Positions 7,451 to 16,536 of a stretch of DNA of 24,763 nucleotides are shown in pieces. Numbering within the stretch: the stretch's first letter is position 1; each line of letters begins with the position of its first letter. The DNA comes from Prevotella sp. (lineage in GTDB: Bacteria > Bacteroidota > Bacteroidia > Bacteroidales > Dysgonomonadaceae), in contig JAISKQ010000045.1 in NCBI GenBank assembly GCA_031260865.1, forward strand, positions 1 to 24,763, read 5' to 3'. The notes under the pieces were generated by a model. It saw only the letters and a program-made list of their open reading frames with translations. It was not told the origin of the DNA and searched no databases. Position numbers and translations under genes: made by a program.

Positions 7451-7606
7451 TGAATCCAAAGATAAAAATACAATGAAACGATATGAATACATAGATCTAA
7501 TAATACCATAAATGATTGATACAAATAGTATCACGTTAATCTCTTAAATTATCAACTAATTCATATTATCCTTATTTGTTTACGAAACAATAAAAATTTA
7601 ATAATT

Positions 7607-8962
7607 ATGTGGAAAATCTTACGTCCTGAACCACACAAACCATTGATGGCAAAGGAAAAAATCGATCCCGAATACAAGAAGTTACGGCTACAAGTATTTA
7701 TAGGTATTTTTATCGGATATGCGGGATATTATCTGGTAAGGAAAAATTTCACTTTGGCAATGCCTTACTTGACAGAGATGGGCTTCGACAAAGACGGACT
7801 GGGCTTCGCCCTTTCCGCTAATGCTATCGCTTACGGAATCTCTAAATTTCTGATGGGCGGAGTTTCGGATCGAAGCAGCGCCCGCAAATTTCTTCCTTTG
7901 GGACTTATCCTTTCGGCGTTGGCAACCCTATTGATGGGAACAGGCGCAGGGATATATTCCATTGTGGCTATGTTTGTCTTTCAGTTCCTTATCGGTTGGT
8001 TTCAAGGTATGGGATGGCCTCCTTGCGGTCGTGTGATGACACACTGGTTTTCGTTGAAGGAACGAGGAACGAAAATGTCGATATGGAATGTCGCTCACAA
8101 TGTAGGCGGAGGATTGATGGCTCCGATAGTGGCTTATGGAATCCTGTGGTTTGGTTCGTGGCAAGCGGGAACATTTTGGTTTCCGGCTACCATCGCTATC
8201 TTCATCGCCATTATAAGTTTTATCCTTGTGCGCGACACGCCTCAGTCTTGCGGTCTTCCTCCTATTGAAGAATATCGTAATGATTATCCAAAAAATTACA
8301 GCAAAGACGCGGAGAAAGAATTGACGGCAAAAGAGATATTTTTCAAATATGTACTCAACAACAAAGCTTTGTGGTATATAGCCATTGCCAACGCTTTCAT
8401 TTATTTTGTCCGCTATGGAGTGCTTGACTGGGCGCCTACTTTCTTGAGCGAAATCAAGGGGTATGATATTAAGCAAGTGGGATGGGCATACTCTTCGTAT
8501 GAACTCGCGGCTATACCCGGAACTATTTTGTGTGGCTGGTTGAGCGATAAAATTTTTAAGGGACGCAGAGCGATTACCACAATGATCTATATGGCGTTGG
8601 TTTCTGTGTTTGTCCTGGTGTATTGGCTGAACCGCAGCAGCGTGATGCTTGATAATATCTCGTTGATTGCCATCGGATTCTTGATATATGGACCGGTAAT
8701 GCTCATCGGAGTGCAAGCCCTTGACCTTGCTCCTAAAAAAGCCGCCGGAACCGCCGCCGGGCTTACCGGATTCTTCGGATACTTTTTCGGTACGGCAATT
8801 TTAGCCAATATAGGGATGGGCGCGGTAGTAGAACATTTCGGATGGAACCAAGGGTTTATCATGTTGCTCGCGTCTTGTGCCTTGGCCATCTTCTTTATCG
8901 GATTAACCTATAAAGATGAAAAATATCTATTAAAAGAAAAAAATAAAGAAATAAGCGAGTAA
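7607..8962 (+). CDS. glpT: Glycerol-3-phosphate transporter (MFS, organophosphate:phosphate antiporter)
   Basis: The 451-residue inner-membrane protein imports G3P in exchange for inorganic phosphate. The N-terminus (PEPHKP, then GYAGYYLVRKNFTLAMPYL) follows the well-known GlpT pattern closely, including the arginine-rich first helix region and the SDRSSARKFLPLG loop after the second helix. About twelve hydrophobic segments are visible, with the usual cytoplasmic middle loop near residues 210-245. The start at 7607 gives the standard GlpT N-terminus. It is the first gene of glpT-glpQ-porin, with 25 bp to the next gene, and is preceded by a promoter and candidate operators. UhpT is a relative, but the sequence and the glp context favour GlpT. 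Confidence 0.97.
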   Translation: MWKILRPEPHKPLMAKEKIDPEYKKLRLQVFIGIFIGYAGYYLVRKNFTLAMPYLTEMGFDKDGLGFALSANAIAYGISKFLMGGVSDRSSARKFLPLGLILSALATLLMGTGAGIYSIVAMFVFQFLIGWFQGMGWPPCGRVMTHWFSLKERGTKMSIWNVAHNVGGGLMAPIVAYGILWFGSWQAGTFWFPATIAIFIAIISFILVRDTPQSCGLPPIEEYRNDYPKNYSKDAEKELTAKEIFFKYVLNNKALWYIAIANAFIYFVRYGVLDWAPTFLSEIKGYDIKQVGWAYSSYELAAIPGTILCGWLSDKIFKGRRAITTMIYMALVSVFVLVYWLNRSSVMLDNISLIAIGFLIYGPVMLIGVQALDLAPKKAAGTAAGLTGFFGYFFGTAILANIGMGAVVEHFGWNQGFIMLLASCALAIFFIGLTYKDEKYLLKEKNKEISE

Positions 8963-8987
8963 TTATATCTAATTAAATATTAATGTT

Positions 8988-10421
8988 ATGGTTAAATTTT
9001 TGTTTAAATCAATTCTAACCTGCAGTCTGTTAATGATTGCATGGTCATGTCAGGATCAAGAGTTTGCGGATATAAACGATGAAGTTAAAAAAGTTGTTGA
9101 TGAAGCCTATCTCGAACATATTAGTCCTGAGATGGCAAAAGTGAGAGATTATGTGCCGATTAATGTTGTCGTCGCACACCGTGGATCAACGTTTTGGACA
9201 CCGGAAGAAACCGAATCCGCCTATCGTTGGGCGCGTGAAATTGGGGCTGACTATTTGGAAGCCGATATGCAAGTTACGAAAGACGGCGTTGTGCTGGCTC
9301 TTCATGACGACAATTTAGCTCGTACTACCAACATCGAACAGGTATATCACGGACAAGTGCCGTCAACCCGCTTACAGTATTATCTCAATATTGGTTATTC
9401 ACAGGCAGACGCAGCGGCGAAATACGCAGCGGATAAGAAAAATTTCCTTCCCAATTATGCAAGTTATTACACTTACGAAGAATTGCTGAAACTGGACGCG
9501 GGAACATGGTTCAATACATCCAGCCCAAATCAGGCTCGCGCGGGTTTTACTGCTCATCATCAGTATATCTCTTCATTGGAAGACATGGTAATGTATGCCA
9601 GAGGCAACAAGCTTAAAAGAGATGCCAACGGCGAACGTATTTTCAGCTATGGACAAAAAACGGGAGAAACAGTGAGCGGATTGAGCGGCGCGGCAGATGT
9701 TATCAAATATACATTTGAGTATGAAGCTGATAATGTGGATAGCGGTCACCGTCCGGGTATTTATATTGAATTTAAAGAAAGTTGGTTGAATCCTTCCAAT
9801 TTCCCTGAAATCGTATATAACGAACTTACACGTTTGAATATGAATGTGAAAGAAAAGCCTGAATCGGAAAATACGCCTTTTTACGTTAACGGTAAAGTAA
9901 ATGTGGGCAATACCAACGGAAAAGTCATCTTGCAAACGTTCTCGTTAGAATCGTTGTCGGGTGTTGCCACCCAATTTGAAGGAAAAGTGCCGATGTGCTT
10001 CTTGTTTTGGTTAGGCAACGGAGCCACAGACCTGAAGTATGATACACCGCTGGGATATGCTTCATTTATCAATCTTGGTATCAGAAACAAAGCCCATATA
10101 ATCGGCCCTTGTATCGCGGGCGCGCCAAACAACTATCCCGAAATGAACAGTCCTTGGCAGGCTTACCTGATCAAAAAATCCGGTATGCTCAACCATCCTT
10201 ATTCTTTCGATACCAGAGACCAAATGAGTCAATATTATGGAGATTATAACTTTGGTTTCGACAAAGGCGTATATGAACCTCCTTATTTAGATGGAATGTT
10301 TACCAATCGCTCGGAAATGACCCTTCAGTTCTATATTGATAAAGGTGTGAGAAACACTGCCGCATCGCAGGTTGTACCTGACCCTATGGCATTATTGGAT
10401 AAATTGGGATATACTAAATAA
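8988..10421 (+). CDS. glpQ: Lipoprotein glycerophosphodiester phosphodiesterase (GlpQ-like)
   Basis: This enzyme hydrolyses deacylated phospholipids (glycerophosphodiesters) to G3P and an alcohol. The N-terminus is a lipoprotein signal with cysteine at residue 21 (LLMIAWSC), so it should be membrane-anchored, in the periplasm or at the cell surface. The GDPD signature is clear: VVAHRGS with H64 and R65, the acidic TPEETE and YLEADMQ segments, and the second catalytic histidine H106 in LALHDDNL. At 477 residues it is longer than many GDPDs. Extra sequence lies in the middle (about 115-230), and a further Glu/Lys region, IYIEFKES, carries the usual late acidic residue. It sits directly after glpT and 18 bp before the porin gene, as expected for a phosphodiester scavenging operon. 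Confidence 0.93.
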   Translation: MVKFLFKSILTCSLLMIAWSCQDQEFADINDEVKKVVDEAYLEHISPEMAKVRDYVPINVVVAHRGSTFWTPEETESAYRWAREIGADYLEADMQVTKDGVVLALHDDNLARTTNIEQVYHGQVPSTRLQYYLNIGYSQADAAAKYAADKKNFLPNYASYYTYEELLKLDAGTWFNTSSPNQARAGFTAHHQYISSLEDMVMYARGNKLKRDANGERIFSYGQKTGETVSGLSGAADVIKYTFEYEADNVDSGHRPGIYIEFKESWLNPSNFPEIVYNELTRLNMNVKEKPESENTPFYVNGKVNVGNTNGKVILQTFSLESLSGVATQFEGKVPMCFLFWLGNGATDLKYDTPLGYASFINLGIRNKAHIIGPCIAGAPNNYPEMNSPWQAYLIKKSGMLNHPYSFDTRDQMSQYYGDYNFGFDKGVYEPPYLDGMFTNRSEMTLQFYIDKGVRNTAASQVVPDPMALLDKLGYTK

Positions 10422-10439
10422 ACTTTAAATTGGATTCAA

Positions 10440-11789
10440 ATGAAAAAATATATTCTTTTAATAAACATATTCGTTTTTCTCTTCATCGGTACAGTAAATG
10501 CCCAAGTGGAGGATGTAAAAGACCCGCTCCTACAATATAAAGACGCGGAAAAAGGGCTTAAATTTACTGCCGGAGGCCGCTTAATGGCAGATATGGCTTA
10601 TTACAACAGCGACCTTACGCCAATGAAATCCGGCGCGGCGATTACGGATGCTCGCATACGTACTTCTTTGACATATAATCAATTATATTTCTATGCCGAT
10701 TTCGATTTTTCGAAAGGATCGTTCAAGCAAAAAGACCTTTTTGTGAGGTATAACTTTCCAAATACAGAATCAGGTATTCATAGTCTTAAAGCAGGATACT
10801 ACGGAGATCCTTCCAATATGAGCCGTAGTACCAGCGAATATAGTTACCACTTTATGAACCGTCCGGCGACTGTGTATGCATTATCGTATGGAAGGGAACT
10901 GGGTGTCTCATACAAGTATTATAATAACAGTGTCTTGCTCGATCAAGGTATCTTCTCGGAAGGAGAATATAACAAGCAGGATGCCGGAAACCAAAGCTTT
11001 ACACTGAGCGGACGTTGGGTGTACAGACCTATAAACGATGAAAATACCACTTTGCATGTAGGAGCTTCCGCTCGTTATGGTAAACTTGGGACTGGAGAAG
11101 TGGTTAACAACGTTCTTACTCGTTCTCAAACATTGGAATCCGATATGCAAACCGGCGTTGACCCTACCGCGCGCTTCTTACATGCCGAATTGCCTTGGGC
11201 TAGCGCAAACCTCAATTTGGGAGTGGAAGCCCTTGTGCGCACTGATAAGTTTTTTGCCAGAGGGGAATATCTTCACCGTACCGTTTACAAATCACGTCCT
11301 GACGAAGACTTGTTCATCAATCAGTTAGGCGGCGTTTGGAGTTGGACGACTCTTGATTCTTGGCGAAACGGTAATCCAATCCGCAGTTCTAAATTTAATG
11401 GCGGATATGTCGAATTGGGATATTTGCTGAAAGGCGATAAATATACCTATGACAATGAATACGGTTTGCTCAAAGGGATGGATGACAATAATTCGTGGGA
11501 AGTAGTAGCCCGTTATTCTTATACCAATATGAACGACATCAACGATGGCGATACTTTCCTGATAGGAAGGCAGCAGTTTTATCCTAACGGAGTAATCAAC
11601 GATTATCCGGCAGTTTCCACAAGTGTGGGCGGAGGCAGGATGCACATTGCGTCCATCGGGCTGAACTACACGTTGAACCAATATGTGAAAATCATGGGAG
11701 AATACCAATATACCAATCTGAGTAGTGTATATTATCCATTGGATAAGAATTTCCATACTTTGCAGATGAGATTGATGTTTTCTTTCTGA
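10440..11789 (+). CDS. Outer-membrane porin, OprP/O-type (phosphate-selective porin family)
   Basis: The 449-residue protein has a signal peptide (MKKYILL... cleaved near VNAQ, residue 21-22) and then alternating-residue beta strands throughout. It begins with GLKFTAGGRLMADMAYYNSD and ends with a terminal strand closing in phenylalanine (QMRLMFSF), the usual signature for outer-membrane barrel assembly. The repeated YG.../SYxY strand motifs and N-terminal GGR..D pattern match the phosphate-selective porin O/P family. Family members pass phosphate, polyphosphate or organic phosphates. Its position after glpT and glpQ suggests passage of G3P or glycerophosphodiesters; the substrate is inference. 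Genes are only 18 bp apart, and a hairpin follows the stop, so it is probably the last gene of this operon. Confidence 0.87.
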   Translation: MKKYILLINIFVFLFIGTVNAQVEDVKDPLLQYKDAEKGLKFTAGGRLMADMAYYNSDLTPMKSGAAITDARIRTSLTYNQLYFYADFDFSKGSFKQKDLFVRYNFPNTESGIHSLKAGYYGDPSNMSRSTSEYSYHFMNRPATVYALSYGRELGVSYKYYNNSVLLDQGIFSEGEYNKQDAGNQSFTLSGRWVYRPINDENTTLHVGASARYGKLGTGEVVNNVLTRSQTLESDMQTGVDPTARFLHAELPWASANLNLGVEALVRTDKFFARGEYLHRTVYKSRPDEDLFINQLGGVWSWTTLDSWRNGNPIRSSKFNGGYVELGYLLKGDKYTYDNEYGLLKGMDDNNSWEVVARYSYTNMNDINDGDTFLIGRQQFYPNGVINDYPAVSTSVGGGRMHIASIGLNYTLNQYVKIMGEYQYTNLSSVYYPLDKNFHTLQMRLMFSF

Positions 11790-11814
11790 TAAAATTATAC
11801 TTTAGCAGTTGACG

Positions 11815-11846
11815 ACAAGAGGGGATTCGTATCTCCTCTTGTTTGT
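11815..11846 (+). terminator. Probable intrinsic terminator between the porin gene and glpA
   Basis: ACAAGAGGGGA (11815-11825) pairs with TCTCCTCTTGT (11832-11842) with one wobble, followed by a short T-containing tract. It could end the glpT-glpQ-porin transcript or attenuate read-through into glpABC, which starts 36 bp later on the same strand. Confidence 0.6.
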
Positions 11847-11881
11847 AATATCATTACTTCAATGTGTAAATTGAAAGTTTT

Positions 11882-13492
11882 ATGAATTATACAGAATTTG
11901 ATGTTATCATTATTGGCGGTGGAGCTACCGGAGCCGGAGTCGCCAGGGATTGTTCACGCAGGGGGCTGAAAACCGTGCTGTTTGAACGGTATGATATATC
12001 TACCGGAGCTACCGGACGGAATCACGGGCTGCTGCATAGCGGCGCGCGTTATGCTGTCACCGATAGGGAGTCGGCGGAGGAGTGTATCAAAGAAAATAAT
12101 ATATTGAGGCGGATAGCGAGTCATTGTGTAGAAGAAACTGACGGACTATTTCTGAGCCTGCCCGAAGATGATATAAATTATCAGGCTAAGTTTGTGGAGG
12201 CTTGTGGCGCCGCGGGGATCAGGGCGGATATAATCGACCCGAAAGCGGCTCTTTTGCTTGAGCCTTCCGCCAACCCCGCTATGACAGGAGCTGTCAGGGT
12301 TCCGGATGGAGCGATCGATCCATTCAGATTGACGGCTTCCAACATGATAGACGCAAGGGAGCATGGCGCGAAAATACTGACTTATCACGAAGTTATCGGT
12401 TTGCTTAGAGAGCAAGACCGCATTATCGGCGTAACCGTTTTTGATCATAAACAAAAAGAAACGAAAGACATTTACGGCTCAATAGTCGTTAATGCCGGAG
12501 GAATATGGGGACAGCATATTTCAGAGCTTGCCGGCGTCACGGTAAAGATGTTGCCCGCCAAAGGTTCGTTGCTTATTTTTGGGCATAGAGTCAACAGTTT
12601 GGTGCTTAACAGATGTCATAAACCTGCCGACGCGGATATTCTTGTTCCGGGAGATACGATATCGTTGATCGGGACAACATCGATGAATATCCCTTACGAC
12701 CAGATTGATAATATGATTGTGACACCCGGAGAGGTTGATTTATTGATGCGTGAAGGTGAAAAACTTGCCCCAAGACTGGCTCAAACTCGTATTTTACGGG
12801 CTTATGCAGGTGTGAGGCCGCTGGTTGCCTCGGATAATGATGCTTCGGGACGCAATGTAAGCCGCGGAATCGTACTCTTGGATCATGCCGAAAGGGATGG
12901 TCTGCAAGGATATATAACGATTACCGGCGGAAAGCTGATGACATATCGGCTGATGGCAGAGTGGGCGACCGATTTGGTTTGTAAAAAACTGAATGTTATA
13001 GCATCCTGTGTGACTGCTGATGAGAAATTGCCCGGATCGCGTGAAAGTATAGAAGAAATAAATAAGCGGATAGTTTCATTACCTGCCACGCAACGCAAAT
13101 CCGCCATATATCGACATGGTGATATGGCGGAAAAATTATCGGATAATAGCCAATTAGACAATAGTTTGGTTTGCGAATGTGAAGAAGTTTCGGTGGGAGA
13201 AGTAAAATACGCGCTGGATGAACTGAATGTCAAAAGCCTTGTGGATCTGCGAAGAAGGACGCGCGTTGGCATGGGAACTTGCCAAGGTGAACTTTGTGCT
13301 TGCCGCGCGGCAGGAATAATGAGGAGCTCGGAAAAATTCTGCACCAAAAGAGCAAAAGAGGATTTATTATCTTTCCTGAATGAACGTTGGAGGGGTATTT
13401 ATCCTATAGCATGGGGAGATACGCTGCGAGAGAGTGAATACGCGGCTTGGGTTTATCAGAGTGTGTGCGGTTTAAATTCTGTTGAAAAATAA
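11882..13492 (+). CDS. glpA: Anaerobic glycerol-3-phosphate dehydrogenase, subunit A
   Basis: The catalytic flavoprotein of GlpABC oxidises G3P to dihydroxyacetone phosphate. It has an N-terminal FAD-binding Rossmann fold (IIIGGGATGAGVARD, residues 9-23) and then GATGRNHGLLHSGARYAVTD. The central block has PADADILVPGD and GVRPLVASD. A C-terminal BFD-like [2Fe-2S] domain (about 435-490) has cysteines in LVCECEE and GTCQGELCACRA. At 536 residues it is full length. As I recall the enterobacterial GlpA, the agreement is strikingly close along the whole length, closer than I would expect for a Bacteroidetes-Proteobacteria pair, but I could not align them here. It is followed 8 bp later by glpB. 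Confidence 0.97.
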   Translation: MNYTEFDVIIIGGGATGAGVARDCSRRGLKTVLFERYDISTGATGRNHGLLHSGARYAVTDRESAEECIKENNILRRIASHCVEETDGLFLSLPEDDINYQAKFVEACGAAGIRADIIDPKAALLLEPSANPAMTGAVRVPDGAIDPFRLTASNMIDAREHGAKILTYHEVIGLLREQDRIIGVTVFDHKQKETKDIYGSIVVNAGGIWGQHISELAGVTVKMLPAKGSLLIFGHRVNSLVLNRCHKPADADILVPGDTISLIGTTSMNIPYDQIDNMIVTPGEVDLLMREGEKLAPRLAQTRILRAYAGVRPLVASDNDASGRNVSRGIVLLDHAERDGLQGYITITGGKLMTYRLMAEWATDLVCKKLNVIASCVTADEKLPGSRESIEEINKRIVSLPATQRKSAIYRHGDMAEKLSDNSQLDNSLVCECEEVSVGEVKYALDELNVKSLVDLRRRTRVGMGTCQGELCACRAAGIMRSSEKFCTKRAKEDLLSFLNERWRGIYPIAWGDTLRESEYAAWVYQSVCGLNSVEK

Positions 13493-13500
13493 AGTATATT

Positions 13501-14748
13501 ATGAAGTTTGATACTATTATCATAGGAGGAGGATTATCCGGACTTGTGTGTGGAATCCGCTTATCCCGACAAGGGAAACGTTGTGTTATTATTTCTTCGG
13601 GACAAAGCGCCTTGCATTTCTTTTCCGGTTCGTATGACCTGTTGAATGTTTTACCGAATGGAAAAGAAGTAAACAACCCGTTGACCGAAGTAAAGGATGT
13701 TATAAAGCAAGCGCCGGATCATCCATATACGAAACTTGGATTAGACCAATTTACCCGTTTGGTTCGCGACGCGGAACTATTCTTCGCGGATATTAATATA
13801 TCCCTATACGGAAGCGGGGAAAAGAATCATTACCGGATAACGCCTATGGGTACGCTTAAGCATACTTGGTTAACGGCTCAGGGCTTTGCGACAAGCGAAC
13901 AGGCTGAAAAGCTCCAATGGAAAAGGGTTTCTATCTTTAATCCGATAGGATTCCTTGACTTCTATCCTCAGTTTATTGCCGATGAATTTCTGAAGTTAGG
14001 CACGGAAAGCGATATACATTTGTTTAATATTCCTGATTTGGATCATCTCAGGTACAACCCGAGCGAATTGCGTTCTACAAATATTGCCAGGGTTCTGGAT
14101 AAGAATATAGATAAGGTAGCGGCAATATTGAATGAAAAGAGCGCGGGCAGCGATGCTATCATTTTTCCCGCGTGCGTGGGATTGGAAGCCGGGTCTTTGC
14201 TGGAATTACAAAAAGCAGCGGATAAACCTGTCCTGATGATTCCTACTATGCCGCCTTCAATAGTCGGCATATATACTCAGCAATATCTTCATAATTATTT
14301 TTTGAAATTAGGAGGTGTGTATATGCTTGGAGATAGTATAAAAAAAGCGGATATTGAGAATAACCGGGTAAAAAGGGTTTATTCATTCAATCATGGAGAT
14401 ATCCCTTTCACCGGCGATGATGTAGTCCTTGCCACCGGGAGCTATTTCAGCCAGGGGTTGATCGCTACTCCCGATCGCGTATATGAACCCATCTTCAATT
14501 TGGATGTTTCATACGCTGATGATAGACAAGAATGGTACAATCCTAAAATATTCGAACCGCAGGGTTATCAGCGGTTTGGCGTAAAGACAGATGCTGATTT
14601 TAAAGGATTGCTGAATGGCAGGGCTTTGGATAATCTATATGTGTCGGGGGCTATTCTCGAAGGATTTAATCCGATAAAAGAAGGCTGCGGCGCCGGAGTT
14701 TCTATCTTAAGCGCGCTTAGTGTATCAGAAAGTATCTTAACTAAATAA
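13501..14748 (+). CDS. glpB: Anaerobic glycerol-3-phosphate dehydrogenase, subunit B
   Basis: The second flavoprotein subunit of GlpABC passes electrons from GlpA to the iron-sulfur subunit. The 415-residue protein has a dinucleotide-binding start (TIIIGGGLSGLVCGIRLSRQG), the GQSALHFFSGSYDLL motif, PTMPPSIVG, and a C-terminal flavin-binding end (LYVSGAILEGFNPIKEGCG). The length matches the family. The ATG at 13501 follows the glpA stop by 8 bp, and glpC begins 8 bp after its stop, so the three subunits should be translated from one message. Confidence 0.95.
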   Translation: MKFDTIIIGGGLSGLVCGIRLSRQGKRCVIISSGQSALHFFSGSYDLLNVLPNGKEVNNPLTEVKDVIKQAPDHPYTKLGLDQFTRLVRDAELFFADINISLYGSGEKNHYRITPMGTLKHTWLTAQGFATSEQAEKLQWKRVSIFNPIGFLDFYPQFIADEFLKLGTESDIHLFNIPDLDHLRYNPSELRSTNIARVLDKNIDKVAAILNEKSAGSDAIIFPACVGLEAGSLLELQKAADKPVLMIPTMPPSIVGIYTQQYLHNYFLKLGGVYMLGDSIKKADIENNRVKRVYSFNHGDIPFTGDDVVLATGSYFSQGLIATPDRVYEPIFNLDVSYADDRQEWYNPKIFEPQGYQRFGVKTDADFKGLLNGRALDNLYVSGAILEGFNPIKEGCGAGVSILSALSVSESILTK

Positions 14749-14756
14749 GGTTGATT

Positions 14757-15971
14757 ATGAATTTGCAACAACATAATATCAGCGAAAATAATTTCGAACA
14801 GTGCATAAAATGTACAATCTGTACAGTATATTGTCCCGTGGCGGCTGTAAATTCCGATTATCCGGGACCAAAGCAAGCCGGACCGGATGGTGAACGCTTA
14901 CGTTTGAAAAAGGCTAATTTTTACGATGACGCCCTGAAATATTGTATTAATTGTAAACGATGCGAAGTTGTCTGTCCGTCGAATGTGAAGATCGGTGATA
15001 TAATACAATCGGCAAAAATCAAATACAGCGATAAGAAGCCGAAAGTAAGGGATTTCATATTGGCGAATACCGATCTGGTAGGAAGCCTTGCCACTCCATT
15101 CGCCCCGATTGTGAACGCTACATTGGGCTTAAGCCCTGTAAAATCAATCATGGACTCGGTATTAAAGATAGATCACCGTAGGGTATTTCCTAAATATTCC
15201 TTTGGCACATTTGAGGGCTGGTATAAGAAACATGCGGAAGAACAAGCCGCGTTTCCAAAGCAAGTAAGCTATTTTCATGGTTGCTACGCCAATTACAATA
15301 ACCCGCGGTTGGGAAAAGACTTAGTGAAAGTATTCAATTCGTTGGGAATAGGCGTCCGGTTGCTCAAAAAAGAAAAATGCTGCGGCGTCGCTCTTATTTC
15401 CAATGGATTTATAAATCAGGCGAAAAAGCAAGCTGCCGTAAATATGGCGTCTATCCGCGAGTCGGTATTGGATAATAATATTCCGGTGGTGGCGACATCT
15501 TCTACCTGCGCGTTCACTATTCGGGATGAATATCCTCACTTGCTGGGTATCGACACCAAAGATGTGCGGGATCAAATAGAGCTTGCCACACGGTATATAT
15601 ACAGATTGTTAAGTACGACCGACATTAAATTGAAACTAAAAGATAAAAAGATAAAAGTAGCGTATCATACGCCATGTCACATGGAAAAACTGGGTTGGTC
15701 GTATTACTCCATAGAATTATTGAAGCTGATTCCTAATATCGAATTGAAAGTTTTAGATTCTCAGTGTTGTGGTATAGCAGGTACTTACGGTTTCAAAAAA
15801 GAGAACTATAAAACATCACAAGATATAGGCGAATCGCTTTTCAAACAAATCGAGGCTGAGGATTATGACTATATAGTGACGGACTGTGAAACATGTAAGT
15901 GGCAGATAGAGATGTCGACTACCAAACGCTGCGAACATCCTATTTCCATATTGGCGGAAGTTTTAGCTTAA
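14757..15971 (+). CDS. glpC: Anaerobic glycerol-3-phosphate dehydrogenase, iron-sulfur subunit C
   Basis: The 404-residue GlpC links the GlpAB flavoproteins to membrane quinone. It has two ferredoxin motifs, CIKCTICTVYCP (C16, C19, C22, C26) and CINCKRCEVVCP near residue 62-73. Two CCG domains of the heterodisulfide-reductase type follow (KEKCCGVALIS and DSQCCGIAGTYGF), plus TDCETCKWQI near the end. I take the ATG at 14757 as the start. An in-frame TTG lies at 14751, but AAGG at 14747-14750 is placed correctly for the ATG, and the family starts there. The gene closes the glp locus; I see no strong terminator immediately after it. Confidence 0.95.
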   Translation: MNLQQHNISENNFEQCIKCTICTVYCPVAAVNSDYPGPKQAGPDGERLRLKKANFYDDALKYCINCKRCEVVCPSNVKIGDIIQSAKIKYSDKKPKVRDFILANTDLVGSLATPFAPIVNATLGLSPVKSIMDSVLKIDHRRVFPKYSFGTFEGWYKKHAEEQAAFPKQVSYFHGCYANYNNPRLGKDLVKVFNSLGIGVRLLKKEKCCGVALISNGFINQAKKQAAVNMASIRESVLDNNIPVVATSSTCAFTIRDEYPHLLGIDTKDVRDQIELATRYIYRLLSTTDIKLKLKDKKIKVAYHTPCHMEKLGWSYYSIELLKLIPNIELKVLDSQCCGIAGTYGFKKENYKTSQDIGESLFKQIEAEDYDYIVTDCETCKWQIEMSTTKRCEHPISILAEVLA

Positions 15972-16353
15972 ATTTTTGAACAAGGATTAAGTTTTATTTT
16001 TGCATAGTTTCGAATAAAGTTTCGATTTTTTACTCACTTCCTTCATTGTTGAAATCTATTTTATGGCGGCTATTGTGAAATAATAAAAGGCTTACGAATA
16101 AATGCGATTTTTGGGCGTTTAGTTTGTTTGCAACTTGCTGTTTAATAAGATATTATATTGCGATACGTAGGTTTGTTTCGAATCGAAAGTTTTTGAAACA
16201 TTTTATAGCGTTTAATTTTGTAAAGAAACTTTATTTGTCGTATTTTTGTTGTAGAACGAGATAAGAGAGGAAAGTATGATTTCAATTTAGGTTATTTTGT
16301 TGTTTTACTTTTTCGATTATAAAGATTATAAACTTTCTAAAATATCAGATATT
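15972..16353. other. AT-rich gene-free stretch between glpC and the small ORF
   Basis: No convincing coding sequence is present. The last third carries promoter-like motifs for the small downstream unit (separate entry). The rest shows no clear hairpin with a T run, so how the glpC transcript ends is not apparent. Confidence 0.6.
16217..16248 (+). promoter_or_regulatory. Bacteroidetes-type promoter upstream of small ORF
   Basis: A -33 box TTTG (16217-16220), 20 bp, then a -7 box TATTTTTG (16241-16248), both at consensus and spaced correctly. An overlapping second -7 match, TAATTTTG (16213-16220), has a TTTG 17 bp upstream. Transcription from the main site would start near 16255. Confidence 0.6.
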
Positions 16354-16530
16354 ATGTCAAAGATTTACAGTATAGAAACAACACAGGATTTAAATGTCAG
16401 AGATTATATTCTTTTTGAAAGTCATGACCAGATTAATAATCAGTCATCTACACCATACCTTGGAATTTTAAAGATACTCAAAGAAATATTCAAACAGGTT
16501 GATATTTCTAAAATCATTGGAGACAAATAA
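16354..16530 (+). CDS. Small protein of unknown function (58 aa)
   Basis: I do not recognise this short protein. Reading from the ATG at 16354 gives MSKIYSIETTQDLNVRDYIL and then a Gln/Asn/Ser-rich stretch and a hydrophobic/basic helix ending IFKQVDISKIIGDK. There is no signal peptide or membrane segment. The frame is open further upstream to a TTG at 16297, but that would add a Phe/Tyr/Lys-rich stretch with poor coding appearance, so I prefer the ATG. It lies between a good promoter and a strong terminator, so it is likely transcribed as its own short unit. The way the sequence stops suggests it might be the N-terminal remnant of a longer protein, possibly a transposase, but I have no homology evidence. 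Confidence 0.5.
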   Translation: MSKIYSIETTQDLNVRDYILFESHDQINNQSSTPYLGILKILKEIFKQVDISKIIGDK

Positions 16531-16536
16531 ATGAAG

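Larger units (their letters stand above)
7201..7606. promoter_or_regulatory. Divergent regulatory region between glpR-like gene and glpT
   Basis: This extremely AT-rich 406-bp gap holds no ORF of note. It contains two perfect palindromes (separate entry), further half-like sites near 7351-7365 (TATATTTTATATTT) and 7392-7408 (TTTATAAAATATAG), and a repeated string ATTGGTATGTTTA at 7201 and again at 7321. It also contains the glpT promoter. Together these look like a multi-operator control region for the divergent genes. Confidence 0.75.

Noticed and set aside
7457..7606. Riboswitch in the roughly 150-nt glpT leader
   Set aside because: The leader is very AT-rich with no stable stem set or conserved riboswitch motif that I could recognise.
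7928..8716. A 262-codon open frame on the minus strand inside glpT
   Set aside because: Antisense shadow of a certain GlpT coding region. Its His/Arg/Ser-rich translation without hydrophobic core is typical of such shadows.
14751..14756. TTG at 14751 as the glpC start
   Set aside because: The ATG six bases later has correctly spaced AAGG upstream and gives the expected N-terminus.
16297..16353. N-terminal extension of the small ORF from a TTG
   Set aside because: The extra residues (Phe, Tyr, Lys, Asp runs) look non-coding, and an ATG is available at 16354.
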